Shown: one piece after another, positions 28,799 to 39,333 of the stretch
How the letters are laid out: the number at the start of each line of letters is the position of its first letter
Numbering within the stretch: the first letter of the stretch is position 1
Assembly: GCA_038087015.1 (NCBI GenBank)
Contig: JASBNA010000013.1
Location: 558,001 to 622,000, forward strand
Length of the DNA stretch: 64,000 nt
Origin: Cerrena zonata
Taxonomy: Eukaryota > Basidiomycota > Agaricomycetes > Polyporales > Cerrenaceae
Reading direction: 5' to 3'
Notes under the pieces: model-generated
The model's input: the letters and a program-made list of their open reading frames with translations, nothing else
Database searches by the model: none
What the model was told of the DNA's origin: nothing
Translations under genes and position numbers: made by a program

Positions 28799-30529
28799 AT
28801 GGTTAGAGCTTTTACCCTTACTGCCTCCTTGTCTTTATTGACTGCTTTGGCTTCTGCTAAAGAATTAACTTCTACTCAAACTGAAGATGTTACTTCTATC
28901 CAAACTATCACTTCTTGTTCTGATCATAAATGTACTGCTGCTACTTCTGCCACCTCAGAAGCAGTTGTTACCACTACTGATGTTGATAGTGAAACTACTA
29001 CTTTCTGTCCAGAAACCGCTGAAGAATCTTCTGTTGCTCCAACTACTACTCCAGAATCTGTTGCTCCAACTTCTTCTGCTCCAGCTCCACCACAAGATTC
29101 TACTGTCACTGACAATGAAGTTGAAACTGAACACACTACTTACTGTCCAGAAACCGCTGAAGAATCTTCTGCTGCTCCAACTACTACCCCAGAATCTGTT
29201 GCTCCAACTTCTTCTGCTCCACCAAAGGACACTACTGTTACTGACAACCAAACTGAAACTGGTCACACTACTACCTGTCCAGAAAGTGAAACTGCTCCAG
29301 CTCCAACCTCTTCTGCTCCAGCTCCAAAAGCACCAACTTCTTCTGCTCCAGCTCCACCACAAGACACCACTGTTACTGACAATGAAGTTGAAACTGATCA
29401 TACTACTTACTGTCCAGAAACCGCTGAAGAATCTTCTGCTGCTCCAACTACTACTCCAGAATCTGTTGCTCCAACTTCTTCTGCTCCACCAAAGGACACT
29501 ACTGTTACTGACAACCAAACTGAAACTGGTCACACTACTACCTGTCCAGAAAGTGAAACTGCTCCAGCTCCAACTACCTCTGCTCCAACTCCACCACAAG
29601 ACACCACTGTCACTGACAACCAAACTGAAACTGGTCACACTACCACCTGTCCAGAAACTGCTGAACATTCATCAGTTGCTCCAACCTCTTCTGCTCCAGC
29701 TCCAAAAGCTCCAGAATCCTCTGCCCCAGCTCCAAAAGCACCAACTTCTTCTGCTCCAGCTCCACCACAAGACACCACTGTCACTGACAACCAAACTGAA
29801 ACTGGTCACACTACTACCTGCCCAGAAACTGAATCTGCTCCAGCTCCAAAAGCTCCAACTTCTTCTGCCCCAGCTCCACCACAAGACACCACTGTCACTG
29901 ACAACCAAACTGAAACTGGTCACACTACCACCTGTCCAGAAAGTGAAACTGCTCCAGCTCCAACTACCTCTGCTCCAACTCCAGAATCTGTTGCTCCAAC
30001 TTCTTCTGCTCCAGCTCCAAAAGCTCCAGAATCCTCTGCTCCAGCTCCAAAAGGTACCACTGATACCGTTATCAATTCTTCTACCTTATTAGAAACCATC
30101 ACCTCTTGTGCTGACCACAAATGTACCGTCAGTGTTGCTTCAGGTACCGAAACCCCAACTACTGTTACCGACGAAAACACTGTTACTGGTACTGAAACCA
30201 CTTGTCCAGAATCTGATACCACTCCAACTGCTGTTGCTCCAACTTACTCATCTGGTTTCAACAATGGTACTACTCCAGCTGGTCCAACCACTTTAGCTTC
30301 AGTTCCAGCTTCTACTGCTCCAGGTACTACCCCAGCTGCTTCTGCTCCAGTTTCTGAAGATTCTACTTCATCTTTAACTGATACCTTATACTCCACCATT
30401 GGTTCAACTTCTGCTCCAGCTGCTTCTGGTAACACCACTGCTGGTGTTTCTACTTACGAAGCTGCTGCCGGTAACATTGGTGCTTCTGTCTTAGCTTTAG
30501 CTTTGATTCCATTAGCTTACTTCATCTAA
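28799..30529 (+). CDS. Ser/Thr/Pro-rich GPI-anchored cell wall protein with eroded Cys-module repeats
   Basis: A 576-residue protein with a signal peptide (MVRAFTLTASLSLLTALASA) and a GPI-signal C-terminus (GNIGASVLALALIPLAYFI) very like that of Ywp1. One full Cys module of the Ywp1 type (ITSCSDHKC ... TTTFCPE) is at the start and one near the end (ITSCADHKC ... ETTCPE). Between them lie seven copies of a shortened unit (TVTDNxxETxHTTxCPE) separated by Pro/Ala/Ser spacers (PTSSAPAPPQD). It is probably a heavily O-mannosylated, wall-linked mannoprotein. I cannot name an orthologue; the resemblance to Ywp1 covers the modules and C-terminus, not the N-terminal domain. Extreme codon bias suggests high expression and explains long spurious open frames in other frames. 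It is tandem with the YWP1-like gene. Confidence 0.88.
   Translation: MVRAFTLTASLSLLTALASAKELTSTQTEDVTSIQTITSCSDHKCTAATSATSEAVVTTTDVDSETTTFCPETAEESSVAPTTTPESVAPTSSAPAPPQDSTVTDNEVETEHTTYCPETAEESSAAPTTTPESVAPTSSAPPKDTTVTDNQTETGHTTTCPESETAPAPTSSAPAPKAPTSSAPAPPQDTTVTDNEVETDHTTYCPETAEESSAAPTTTPESVAPTSSAPPKDTTVTDNQTETGHTTTCPESETAPAPTTSAPTPPQDTTVTDNQTETGHTTTCPETAEHSSVAPTSSAPAPKAPESSAPAPKAPTSSAPAPPQDTTVTDNQTETGHTTTCPETESAPAPKAPTSSAPAPPQDTTVTDNQTETGHTTTCPESETAPAPTTSAPTPESVAPTSSAPAPKAPESSAPAPKGTTDTVINSSTLLETITSCADHKCTVSVASGTETPTTVTDENTVTGTETTCPESDTTPTAVAPTYSSGFNNGTTPAGPTTLASVPASTAPGTTPAASAPVSEDSTSSLTDTLYSTIGSTSAPAASGNTTAGVSTYEAAAGNIGASVLALALIPLAYFI
29087..29941 (+). repeat. Coding tandem repeats of a one-Cys module (7 copies) in the second wall-protein gene
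   Basis: Seven copies of a ~22-residue core run from PPQD/PPKD to CPE, with spacers of variable length. Two core types (NEVET...TTYCPE and NQTET...TTTCPE) alternate at first, then the second type is repeated, suggesting block duplications. Confidence 0.9.
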
Positions 30530-32229
30530 GCTTGATACCCTTTCGATTTGTTTCTTGTTCTTTCCTCAAAGTTAGGCTGCTAAATCTTTTTTTTTTTACT
30601 TCGTTTTTTCTTAATGGGAATCTTCCTATTAAATTTACTTCTCTTTGTTTTTTAATTATAATTCTTCCAAATAAAAGTTTTTTTTAACCAGTTTTCGATG
30701 CAGAAAGGATACTCATATTAAAGAGTCTTTTTTTAATTAAAAATGATTAAAAAAATTCTTCAAATAATTATATCGGTTTTTTAATTTTCTAATTATTTGC
30801 AATTAATTATTTGCTGCTATTTAATTTTTCACGCATTTTTGCAACTACCAATAATGGTTGAGTTTTATTAAAGAGTTACATTTTGACTTCTTACTGATGC
30901 TTATTATTTTAGTCCATATGTTTATGGCATTCTTCTTTTAGAAAGCACATATTGATTTGCTTGTTGGTTATACAACAATAATTATACTAGTCCCTTTTAT
31001 TTGTTCGTTTATCGATAATCAATTGATTGATGCCTTCAATTTCCTATATGTTATTTTCTTGCTTGCTTTCTTGTTCTTTGTTATACTAACAAATTATTTA
31101 CTTCCGTTTTTCGCTTAATATGGGTTGTCTTTTCTATAGTGTTATATTATGTCGTATAATGTTTAGGTTGTCTTTTCTGTACAATTATCTTTACTTTTGT
31201 ATAAACTAATAAACTTCTTACTTTAAAATCTTATCCATTTTTTGGTACGTATATGCTGATTACTCTATGGTATTCTCTGTAACCCTTCTCTTCTCTTCTC
31301 TTCTTTTCTCTTTTCTCTTCTCTTCTTTTCTCTTTTCTCTCTTCTCTTCTTTTCTCTTTTCTCTCCTCTCCTCTCTCCTCTTTTACATAATAGAAGTAAA
31401 ATAAATTGTTTTCGTTTTGTCAATATCCGTGCAACCACCCCTTTCGTTTAGAGTTTAGGCAGTAAATATCACGCCTTGAAGAGTAACTTCCTTCAAAATA
31501 TTGAATTTTCTACCTACAAAGCCAGCAACTTCAAATATCTGGCAAATACATAAGAGATTTGCACACATTCTTATTAAGCACGCTACCTAACCCAAATTAC
31601 AAATACATAGTTAACAAAACGCCAAAATTGAAACGAATCACCCAAACTTTTGAAGATCGCTAACAGAAAAGCAAGGCACCAAACAAAAACTCGGATAATG
31701 TTACTGTCAACGCAGAAAATGGTACAAGACATTGCAGCATGCACCTGCATTCAATTAGTTATTTCGGAAAAAAACAGTCAATTGTCCAAACAAAAAATAT
31801 TTGTTACATCAAAAAAATAACTTCATACATAGAAAATATGAAGATCTTATCAAAATATTTTTCACTGTCGTTGAGATCTTCGTAATTATTTTTACAAAGA
31901 TATTTGATTGGGCTCCCAGCAAGCACCAAAAGCTTCAATCTTGTAAATAGACCAGCAATTTTGTAGGGTATCCTTGCTCTAGATTAGCTGGCGTGCATTA
32001 TCATCCTCCTCTGTCACGTATTTGGTATAACAACAACACACAAATGGGAGATGCAGAACGTTCAATTGAATAATTACTACAAAAATAAATCAAAAATAAT
32101 TATTGCAACCAATTTACGATCTACGTTTTATGGGGCTGGTCCCTACAGAGATCAGAAATCTTGGTGACAGAGATAAGCAGTTAAAACTAAAAAATATACA
32201 TCTATGAAAAAAAAGTGTACGGACAAAAT
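30530..32229. other. 1.7-kb intergenic region between wall-protein gene and MET10
   Basis: This lies between two 3' ends (convergent genes), so it is not expected to be promoter DNA, which makes its length unusual. It contains T-rich 3' flank, a 102-nt pure pyrimidine tract (31283-31384), and otherwise AT-rich unique sequence. I see no open frame, tRNA or element boundary. A non-coding RNA cannot be excluded. Confidence 0.5.
31283..31384. repeat. Pure polypyrimidine (CT) microsatellite with three 22-bp repeats
   Basis: 102 consecutive C/T bases on the plus strand. Three identical 22-bp copies beginning TTCTCTTCTTTTCTC occupy 31296-31317, 31318-31339 and 31342-31363. The end is richer in C. 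Confidence 0.95.
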
Positions 32230-35200
32230 CTAATAAACTTCTAAAATGTAACGTCCTTCTTCTTTCATGTCTTCAACAATTTTTTGAACATCGCCTGGCT
32301 CTTTACCTTCCTTCTTGGCTGCATTAGCAACGATGTCTTCTAAGCAAGCAGTAATATCTGGCACTGGCCATGTAGGACCACACAAATAGAAAGAACCATT
32401 CTTGGTGACAATTGCACTAGGTCAAGTCTTCAATTGAAGCTCTAATTTTGTCTTGAATATAAATTTTTTCTGGTTGATCTCTAGAGAAGGCTGCACCAAT
32501 ATGGGTTAGAATACCAGCATCTTGGTATGCTTCCCATAATTCTCCGTAAAGGTATTCTTCCTTTTTGTGTCTTGAACCCATGTAAAGATAAATTTCACCA
32601 ATAGTCATACCTTGTTGTTTTTGCCAAATCTTTTCTTCAATGAAAGCTTTGAATGGAGCCAAACCAGTACCCAAACCAGACATAACAATTGGTTGTTCTG
32701 GTAAAGGTGGTAATTTCATGACCGATGGTTTAACACTAACAACCAATTCATCACCGATTGATAAATCAGATAAGTATTTAGAACAGTGTCCGAATCTGGT
32801 TCTACCTTTAGGATCAACCCAATCAACAACAACAATTAATAAATGAACTGCATTTGGATGGATTTTTTGTGATGAGGCAATGGAATATTCTCTTCTCTTC
32901 AATGGTGCAATAATCTTGACTAATTCAGCAAATGATGGTCTAGCAGATTTGAATTCTTCTAAAATATCAACGTAAGTAGAGAAATCAACATCTTGTCTCT
33001 TTTTCAATTCTTCAGCCCCTGCACCACTGGCTAATTTTTCTAAGTGTTCCCTTTCCTTATCGTCTTCAGCAAATTCAGCCAATGCTTCATAAAATCTTTT
33101 TGGTGGTTTACCAAGGAAATCAACAGTTTCAGTTAAAGCTTGTCTTGCTGATCTAATTTCTAAGATTTGCGCATTATCCTTATTAGAGATTTCAACCAAA
33201 GAGTTTTCATCAACTCCATAAAATTCTAAAAATTTATCAACTTCTTCATCCTTATTTCTACCATGGATACCCAATGCTTCACCAATATCATAAGTCAAGC
33301 CAGTTCCAGGTGGTATCAAATTCAATATGGAAAATGTTTCTTGAATATTCGCTTGGTGTTAATCTCTTGTTTTCTTGAACCTTGACAACGAAGTTCTTAA
33401 CGGGTAAGTCTGGTCTTAATTCCTTTTTGACTCCATAAGCTTCTGGGAAGACCAATTTGGTGGCTAAATCACGATAACCTCCATGAATAGTTTCCTCAAC
33501 GCCAGCATTATCATTACGTGGATTAGGGAAGAAAGATGTTTCAGTTGGAAAGAAAGGCAATGGTTCAGATTCTTCAGCTTCAGCTTCTTCCTTAGATTCT
33601 TCCTTCTTTTCTTCAGCTTCTTTTTCTTCAACTGGGGTATCTTCCAAATCAACCCATTCAGGTAAAACGTTAACAGGTTTCAAACCTTTCAATTCATCGA
33701 CAGTAGCAATGAACTTTATCTAAAACAACAGCTAACAACTCAAAGCTGTTACCATTGGCTTGTAAAAGTTTATTAACAATAAACCCACCCAATTCTGGTA
33801 ATGAAGCTCTCCAGAAACCTAATTGAACCAAAAAGTCGTCTGAAAATCCCTTAGTAGCATCGTTCAATTTATCTAACTCTTCTAAAATAGAGAAATCGAT
33901 AACAGGTCAATTTGTTATGATTTTTAGCTAAAGCACGCTTGAAATCGATTGGCAATTTGGCAACAACATCGTTTTCAAAAGAATCCTTAATTGGTTTGTT
34001 ATTTACCAATAAAATAGTAGCACCAGGCTTAGCGGTAGCCAAAATATCAAAATAATTTAAAAGTGAAGCATCTTCAACCAAAACAACATCTGCAGAGTCA
34101 ACATTGGTAACATCAGCTTGAGTGGTTGCAGAAACAATTTGGGAGTGGAATGACCCACCACCATTAACGTTGTCATATTTGTTTCTAATACTGACAAATT
34201 TGGAATCATCTAATGATAATGATAAAGCCAATTTACGAGCGACCTTCAAAAAATCAGTATTATCTTTACCCCAAATCAAGTACTTACCTTCAGGACTGGT
34301 ATTAGCAGTAACATTAGAGATAGGTTGAAGAGTTTGAGCACCCAAGACCAAAGCAGGATCCAAGTTTGGTAAAAATTCACTCAAAACTTTAGTAATAGTT
34401 ACTGGAGACCAAACAAAGTTTAATGGATAAGTGAACTCATCAATGGTAAGATTATGGTAGACGCCTCCCAAAAATAAAGCAGCAGTGATGTCTGCTTTCA
34501 AAGAAGAAGAAGCATTGGTGAAAGGAAGTGTCATTATTAACTTGACCTAAAATAACCAATTTACGAGTGGAAGAAGGAATACTTTGAATAAACTTGGATT
34601 GATTAAAAGGTAATGGAACCCTAACTTTGATTAAACCAACTTTGGTAGAGCCGGTAATCTTACTAATGACATCAGAGACTTGAGTGGATTCATTAGAACC
34701 GTAAACAACAAATACAGTTTCAGGGTTGGAGTGACCGATGTATTCAAATTGCTTGTAATTGGTACCAGCAAGTTTATTCAAATTATTGAAAGCAAAATCA
34801 ATAGCCTGGTCAACTCCAGAAGGAGTTTCATTAGTGTTTGATAATAAATCTTGATATAATTGACCCAATTTTTCAACAGATAATAAGTTTGAAAACTTAG
34901 TGTAAGTCTTGGAAAATTCAGGACCGTCAAACAAGTTTAATGAAGGACTACCGGTTAAAAAGGCCAAATAATGATTTAATAAAGTCAAAAACTGTAATTC
35001 CAAACCGTCTTTGGAGTTAACAGGAGTAACAACAGAATAACCCAAAGAACGGGCAACATTCAATGGAGTGATATAGTTGGAGACCAAAGAACCCGAGCTT
35101 GAATCAAAATCAATAGCTGAAACGTTAAGAGATAATGGTAAGTTGGCAGATTTACCAGCCAAAGTAGGATGCATATAAGATAAAGCATTTGAACCTAAAA

Positions 35201-35633
35201 CAGTTGCTAAAGGCTGACCAAAAGTACCATTTTTACTGAAATAACCAAGAATAGCATTTGAGGCACCAGATCTAACTTGAAGTCTATGGAAAAATGGAAC
35301 AACACCAAAAGAATTTTCTCTTTGGTGATGCTGGGACCAAAGTTGCAAATGGGCATCTAAAGAATTTTCAGCTCCTGGAGTTTCATAACTGAAGATTTTA
35401 CTGGAAACAGAATAGATGGTTTGGTTGATAACAGTATTTGGACAAGTATAATAAGTACCTTGTAAAGATTGTGGACCAGTACTAGCTCCAAAAGGATTCA
35501 GGTTAACTGCTTTCAATGATTCACTAGAATCTCTGGCAAAATTAACGTCTTGAGAAGCGGTATCGCTACTAGTGTCAGGGGCAGCACCGTTCAAAGCACC
35601 AGTGGCACCATTGCTGACAGCGTGAGGAGCCAT
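32230..35633 (-). CDS. MET10: MET10, sulfite reductase flavoprotein (alpha) subunit (five frameshifts)
   Basis: Six consecutive frames collinear with Met10 rebuild a 1132-residue protein from ATG 35633 to TAG 32230-32232. Recognisable blocks are an N-terminal pyruvate-ferredoxin-oxidoreductase-like region (IGLINVRVPLPF-type motif as KVGLIKVRVPLPFNQSKF), the FAD-binding cap (LRPDLPVKNFVVKVQ, TYDIGEALGIHGRN), KRREYSIASSQKIHPN, the NADPH site (VMSGLGTGLAPFKAF, MGSRHKKEEYLYGEL) and the C-terminus FYLCGPTWPVPDIT ... RYILEVY. Met10 transfers electrons from NADPH to Met5 in sulfate assimilation. Frame changes lie near 34530-34541, 33905, 33715, 33318 and 32420; each requires one extra base and each can sit in a short homopolymer. 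Flanking protein sequence is fully conserved. If real, the gene would be null. Confidence 0.93.
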
Positions 35634-36003
35634 TATGGGGTGTTTTTCTGTATAAAAAGATAAGTTAGCCTAACTTTAATGAAAATTAAAATCAAACAGT
35701 GATAATGAAAATTTAGCTAATCAAAGTAATTTTAAGAGGTGAGTGCACGTGACATTCAGTAATACAGTTATGTAATCTTGCGACACCATCTCAGTTTTCA
35801 GACATAGTTTGCGTAAATGGATATACTTTCCGCATTGGGTAACATTAGTGTGGCTCCAATTCGAATTATCACCATTATTCCGTTTGATTTGATGATTCGG
35901 AAGTAATCCGTGTATCGAGGTGTTGATTTCTCAGACTCTATAAAATCGAATAGAAGTATCTGCTTCTTGGTTATGAGAGGATAAGTTAACGATAGGTCCC
36001 AAG
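35634..36003. promoter_or_regulatory. MET10/DLD1 divergent promoter
   Basis: A 370-bp shared promoter. It contains GCACGTGAC with the CACGTG core at 35746-35751, about 115 bp upstream of the MET10 ATG. This is the site class used by Cbf1-Met4 to control sulfur genes, so regulation of MET10 by it is a reasonable inference. Confidence 0.65.
35746..35753. promoter_or_regulatory. Cbf1-type site CACGTGAC upstream of MET10
   Basis: CACGTGAC, a match to the Cbf1 consensus RTCACRTG on the opposite strand, in the promoter of a sulfate-assimilation gene. Confidence 0.6.
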
Positions 36004-37825
36004 ATGCTGTTATTGAGTAAATTATCGAAAAGGATAATTCAACAGTACCCCACAAGAACTTATTGGTGTCTGACTGTTCGACCAGGAACCAGATTTCTAT
36101 CTACGAATCAGCCTAGCACACTGCGCTTATCGCCTTCACCGATGTCAAACAGTTTTTTGAAAGTCATAGTTGGAACCAGTTTGTTCACCGGGGGTATTTT
36201 GATCGGACAATATTACTCGCAAGATAAGCAACTCAGCAGCAAAGACCATGATTACTTGATGCATCGACCACACCAATAGACGTGGTGAAGCTGCCAGTTT
36301 ATGCCAATGATGAAGAGTTTGCGGTTGCATTATCCAAATTCACCGAGATTGTTGGTGAAGAAAATGTTACTTACGAAACTTCGATTATTGAAGCACATGC
36401 TGATAGTTTTTTCAGTACCCATCATCCACCCAAGCCTGATGTTCAACGTCCCCATGCTGTGATATATCCAGCGAATACTGAGCAGGTATCGCGGATTTTG
36501 AAGGTTGCTCATGAGTATAGAGTTCCAGTGGTTGCTAATTCTGGTCTTACATCCTTAGAAGGTCAAAATATGCATACAAGAGGTCCCAACAGTGTCTCAT
36601 TAGCTTTTGGGAACTTGAATAATATTCTTGAATTCATCCAGATGACTTAGACGTGGTTGTTCAACCCGGTGTTGGCTGGCAAGACTTGGATGAGTTTTTA
36701 AAGAATCGTGAAGATGGTAAACATTTAATGTTTGGTCCAGACCCTGGAATGGGTGCTTCGATTGGTGGTATGGCCAGTACTTCTGCAAGTGGGACAAATG
36801 CTTACGCTTATGGTACTATGAAGGAAAACGTAGTTTCTTTGACAGGTGGTCTTAGCGGATGGGACTGTTGTTAAGACCAGACAAAGACCAAGAAAGTCAA
36901 GTGCAGGGTATGATACTACTCGTTTATTCATTGGTTCAGAGGGGACTTTGGGCATTATAACTGAGATTACTGTCAAATTGCATGTCAAGCCAAAAAAGGA
37001 ATTCGTCAATATATGGCTGTTCCCTACGATTAAAGACGCCGCAGCGACCGCTCTGGATATAATTTCAAAATCCGGTTTGAAGTTGAACGCTATTGAAATC
37101 ATCGATCACACAATGGCTTCTTTTGTTAATCAAGCAAGTGGTGATGATGCTAAAAAGTTTTTAGAAACTCCTACGCTTATTTTCAAAGTTGGTGGTAATG
37201 ACGAGAATGCAATCCACGAACAGGTTAAAATCATTGAAAAAATTGCTAAAAATCACAACTTAATAAGATACGAAGAGTCTCATAACGATGATGATAACCA
37301 AATCTTATGGGCTGCTCGTAGAAATGGGTTATGGTCAACTTTTGATTTTGGATCTAAAATCTTAGAAGATAAAAATGATGTGCAGATTTGGACTACTGAT
37401 ATCGCAATCCAATTTCAAATTTGGCCACCGTCATCAGTGAAACCAATGATGACTTGAACAATCTGGGTTTCAAAAATAGATTTTCTGTCATGGGCCACAT
37501 CGGTGATGGAATTGTCATTTCTTAATCTTGTATAATAGTAAAGACTATGCTAAGGTTCAAACCCTAGTCGACAAAATGGTGGCTCGTGCTTTGAAATACG
37601 AAGGTACCTGCACAGGGTGAACATGGTGTCGGTGTTGGTAAAAGAAAATACTTAGAAACTGAATTGGGGACTACTACAGTTGATCTAATGAGACATCTTA
37701 AGCTATCATTAGACCCAAGATTGATCTTAAACCCCGATAAAGTTTTCAAAACCGATCCCAACGAAAAACTAGAAAAACTCCTAGACGCCGGCCACTTACA
37801 CGAAGGAGGCAAAGGCTGTTGCTAA
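36004..37825 (+). CDS. DLD1: DLD1, mitochondrial D-lactate:cytochrome c oxidoreductase (six frameshifts)
   Basis: Frames collinear with Dld1 rebuild a 607-residue protein. An N-terminal basic presequence is followed by an inner-membrane sorting TM (VIVGTSLFTGGILIGQYY). The FAD-binding domain includes VVANSGLTSLEGQN, DLDVVVQPGVGWQDL, GTNAYAYGTMKENVV, KSSAGYDTTRLFIGSEGTLG. The C-terminal domain has MGHIGDG and GTCTGEHGVGVGKRKYLE motifs. Dld1 oxidises D-lactate to pyruvate at the intermembrane-space face and reduces cytochrome c. One-base frame changes fit at ~36259 (G), 36635 (C), 36825 (G), 37409 (CC), 37510 (AA) and 37615 (GGG): four missing and two extra bases. The net length after correction is divisible by three. 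The tail ends GGKGCC, unusual for the family. CTG at 37053-37055 aligns with Ser in yeast Dld1 as recalled. Confidence 0.92.
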
Positions 37826-37999
37826 TTTGTAGATCATCTAATATAGAATTTCCACTCTTTTGCAATTTGAATTGGCAGTTTTTGCAATTTTGTAGTATCT
37901 CATTTTACTTTCTTTCTGGAGAAAAATTGTTCCAAAAAGACAAACTTTGAACAGAAAAATCCACCAGTCAATACAACACCCTCCATCGAGTCTTCAAGC

Positions 38000-38407
38000 A
38001 TGCCAGCCCAGTCAGAGACCCCTAAGCCGGAAGGGGTTGATATCCATCAGCTTTCGGACGTGAGCACGCGTTTCCATTCTTTCAAAAACAATCCTTATAG
38101 ACCGAAAGCAGCCAATCGTCGATATAAACCAGCCCGTCAATTAATTGGAGATGAAGTCAAGTACCTTCAAACCAAAGAAAATGTCAAATTCGATACTCCC
38201 ACGTATACCTCAATAAGTGCACCACCTAGTCTTAAACCTCAAAAACATTATTGTGATATCACTGGATTACCAGGGAAATACAAAAATCCTTCGAACGGTC
38301 TTCGGTTTCACAACGTTGAAATTTACCAAGAAGTTATTAAAAATATGCAATCTGGAGTCGATCAAGATTATTTGAGTTTGAGAAACGCTAATGTTATATT
38401 AAAATAG
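38000..38407 (+). CDS. IES6: IES6, INO80 chromatin-remodelling complex subunit
   Basis: A 135-residue protein with the YL1 C-terminal domain (HYCDITGLPGKYKNPSNGLRF, then YQEVIKNM) and upstream PFKNPYRPK-like (SFKNNPYRPKAANRRYK) and ARQLIGDE blocks typical of Ies6. Ies6 forms a module with Arp5 in INO80, which moves nucleosomes and edits H2A.Z. Length is close to the family (~166 in S. cerevisiae). This small gene is intact although both neighbouring larger genes are frameshifted. It ends 28 bp from the convergent TCA17 stop. Confidence 0.93.
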   Translation: MPAQSETPKPEGVDIHQLSDVSTRFHSFKNNPYRPKAANRRYKPARQLIGDEVKYLQTKENVKFDTPTYTSISAPPSLKPQKHYCDITGLPGKYKNPSNGLRFHNVEIYQEVIKNMQSGVDQDYLSLRNANVILK

Positions 38408-38435
38408 CTTATATATTATGTACAATACAGTGTTA

Positions 38436-39026
38436 TCAAAAGGAGTTCCAGCTTTGAACCAACTTATTGATATTTCTATCAAACGTGGGTGATTGTAGAA
38501 CACTTTCGTTCTTTTCGGAGCCTACTTGTAGATTGGTAAAGGGATTACAAATCGTTTTCAAGTAACTTTTGTGGATTTGTGAAAATAGTTCCTTCAATTT
38601 CATTGGTTTGGGATACGATGACCTGACCCGATCAGCACTTCCACGAGCAGCTTCAACATCTTTGTCTTGCTCTTTCTCGTCCTCGATGTTATTCCCTAGA
38701 CCAACAACTATCTTCAATCCGTTGTTGGTTTCAAAACCGTAAACGGTTATATCGTCCTGTATAAATAATAGTAACACTCCACCGTTATCATCAATGTTCT
38801 GATGCTGCTCTCTTAGACTCAAAGATGCTGGAGATGCAAACACATCGAGTGCCATATGGGATAGAAAATTGTATTTTAAGAACTTGTTGGCATTTTTGGT
38901 ATTGACTTCAGTATCTTGAGGATTTTCGTTGATTTCAGTATCAAATGATTGTATATATAAAGGTCTGTCGTCTCGCGATATCAATGCAACAAACGTGACT
39001 TGCTTATCCTCAACCAATTCGGCCAT
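38436..39026 (-). CDS. TCA17: TCA17, TRAPP II complex subunit (TRAPPC2L/sedlin-like)
   Basis: A 196-residue longin-fold protein. FVALISRDDRPLYIQSFD is the N-terminal beta-hairpin, followed by KYNFLSHMALDVF and a central LLLFIQDDITVYGFETNNGLKIVVGL block. The C-terminal helix ends KTICNPFTN. This order matches Tca17/TRAPPC2L rather than Trs20, which is shorter and lacks the internal insertion. Tca17 helps assemble TRAPP II, the Rab GEF of the late Golgi. An acidic loop (residues ~115-130) is an insertion relative to S. cerevisiae Tca17 (152 residues). The open frame extends to a GTG at 39032 but the first ATG is at 39024-39026. Confidence 0.85.
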   Translation of the reverse strand: MAELVEDKQVTFVALISRDDRPLYIQSFDTEINENPQDTEVNTKNANKFLKYNFLSHMALDVFASPASLSLREQHQNIDDNGGVLLLFIQDDITVYGFETNNGLKIVVGLGNNIEDEKEQDKDVEAARGSADRVRSSYPKPMKLKELFSQIHKSYLKTICNPFTNLQVGSEKNESVLQSPTFDRNINKLVQSWNSF

Positions 39027-39333
39027 TTCCACTCGAGTTCACCACTTGGTCTCTAGTAGTTATCTTTACATTGATCAATTAATCCCCCAAAATTTCATCT
39101 CCAGATACTACACCCGTACATCTTGTTTTTGTTTTGTTAGGCGAAATTAAATTGAAACATAAACATCAATGAACCGACTGAATAGGGTATATATAGTTGA
39201 TTAGATACTCTCGAAGCTTTCGATTTCAGTTATTAAGTCCATTGGCTGCTCTTCCAAGGAATAAATTTCTTCATATTCTCTTTTGCCTCAAAGTTTCGGC
39301 TCATTCGTCCCGTATACTGTCAAATAGCAAACC
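39027..39333. promoter_or_regulatory. TCA17/AIM21 divergent promoter
   Basis: A 307-bp gap between divergent genes. It is AT-rich with a TATATA stretch at about 39190. I see no other recognisable element. Confidence 0.45.

Noticed and set aside
28887..30092. A 401-codon Leu-rich open frame on the plus strand and 237- and 83-codon frames on the minus strand
   Set aside because: They are shadows of the Ser/Thr/Pro-rich wall-protein gene: strong codon bias and tandem repeats keep other frames open. Their proteins are monotonous and have no start context.
32230..35633. Programmed +1 frameshifting or introns in MET10
   Set aside because: Five changes at unrelated codons, no GT...AG pairs with branch points at the junctions, no shared slippery codon, and orthologues are single frames. 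Sequencing indels explain them more simply.
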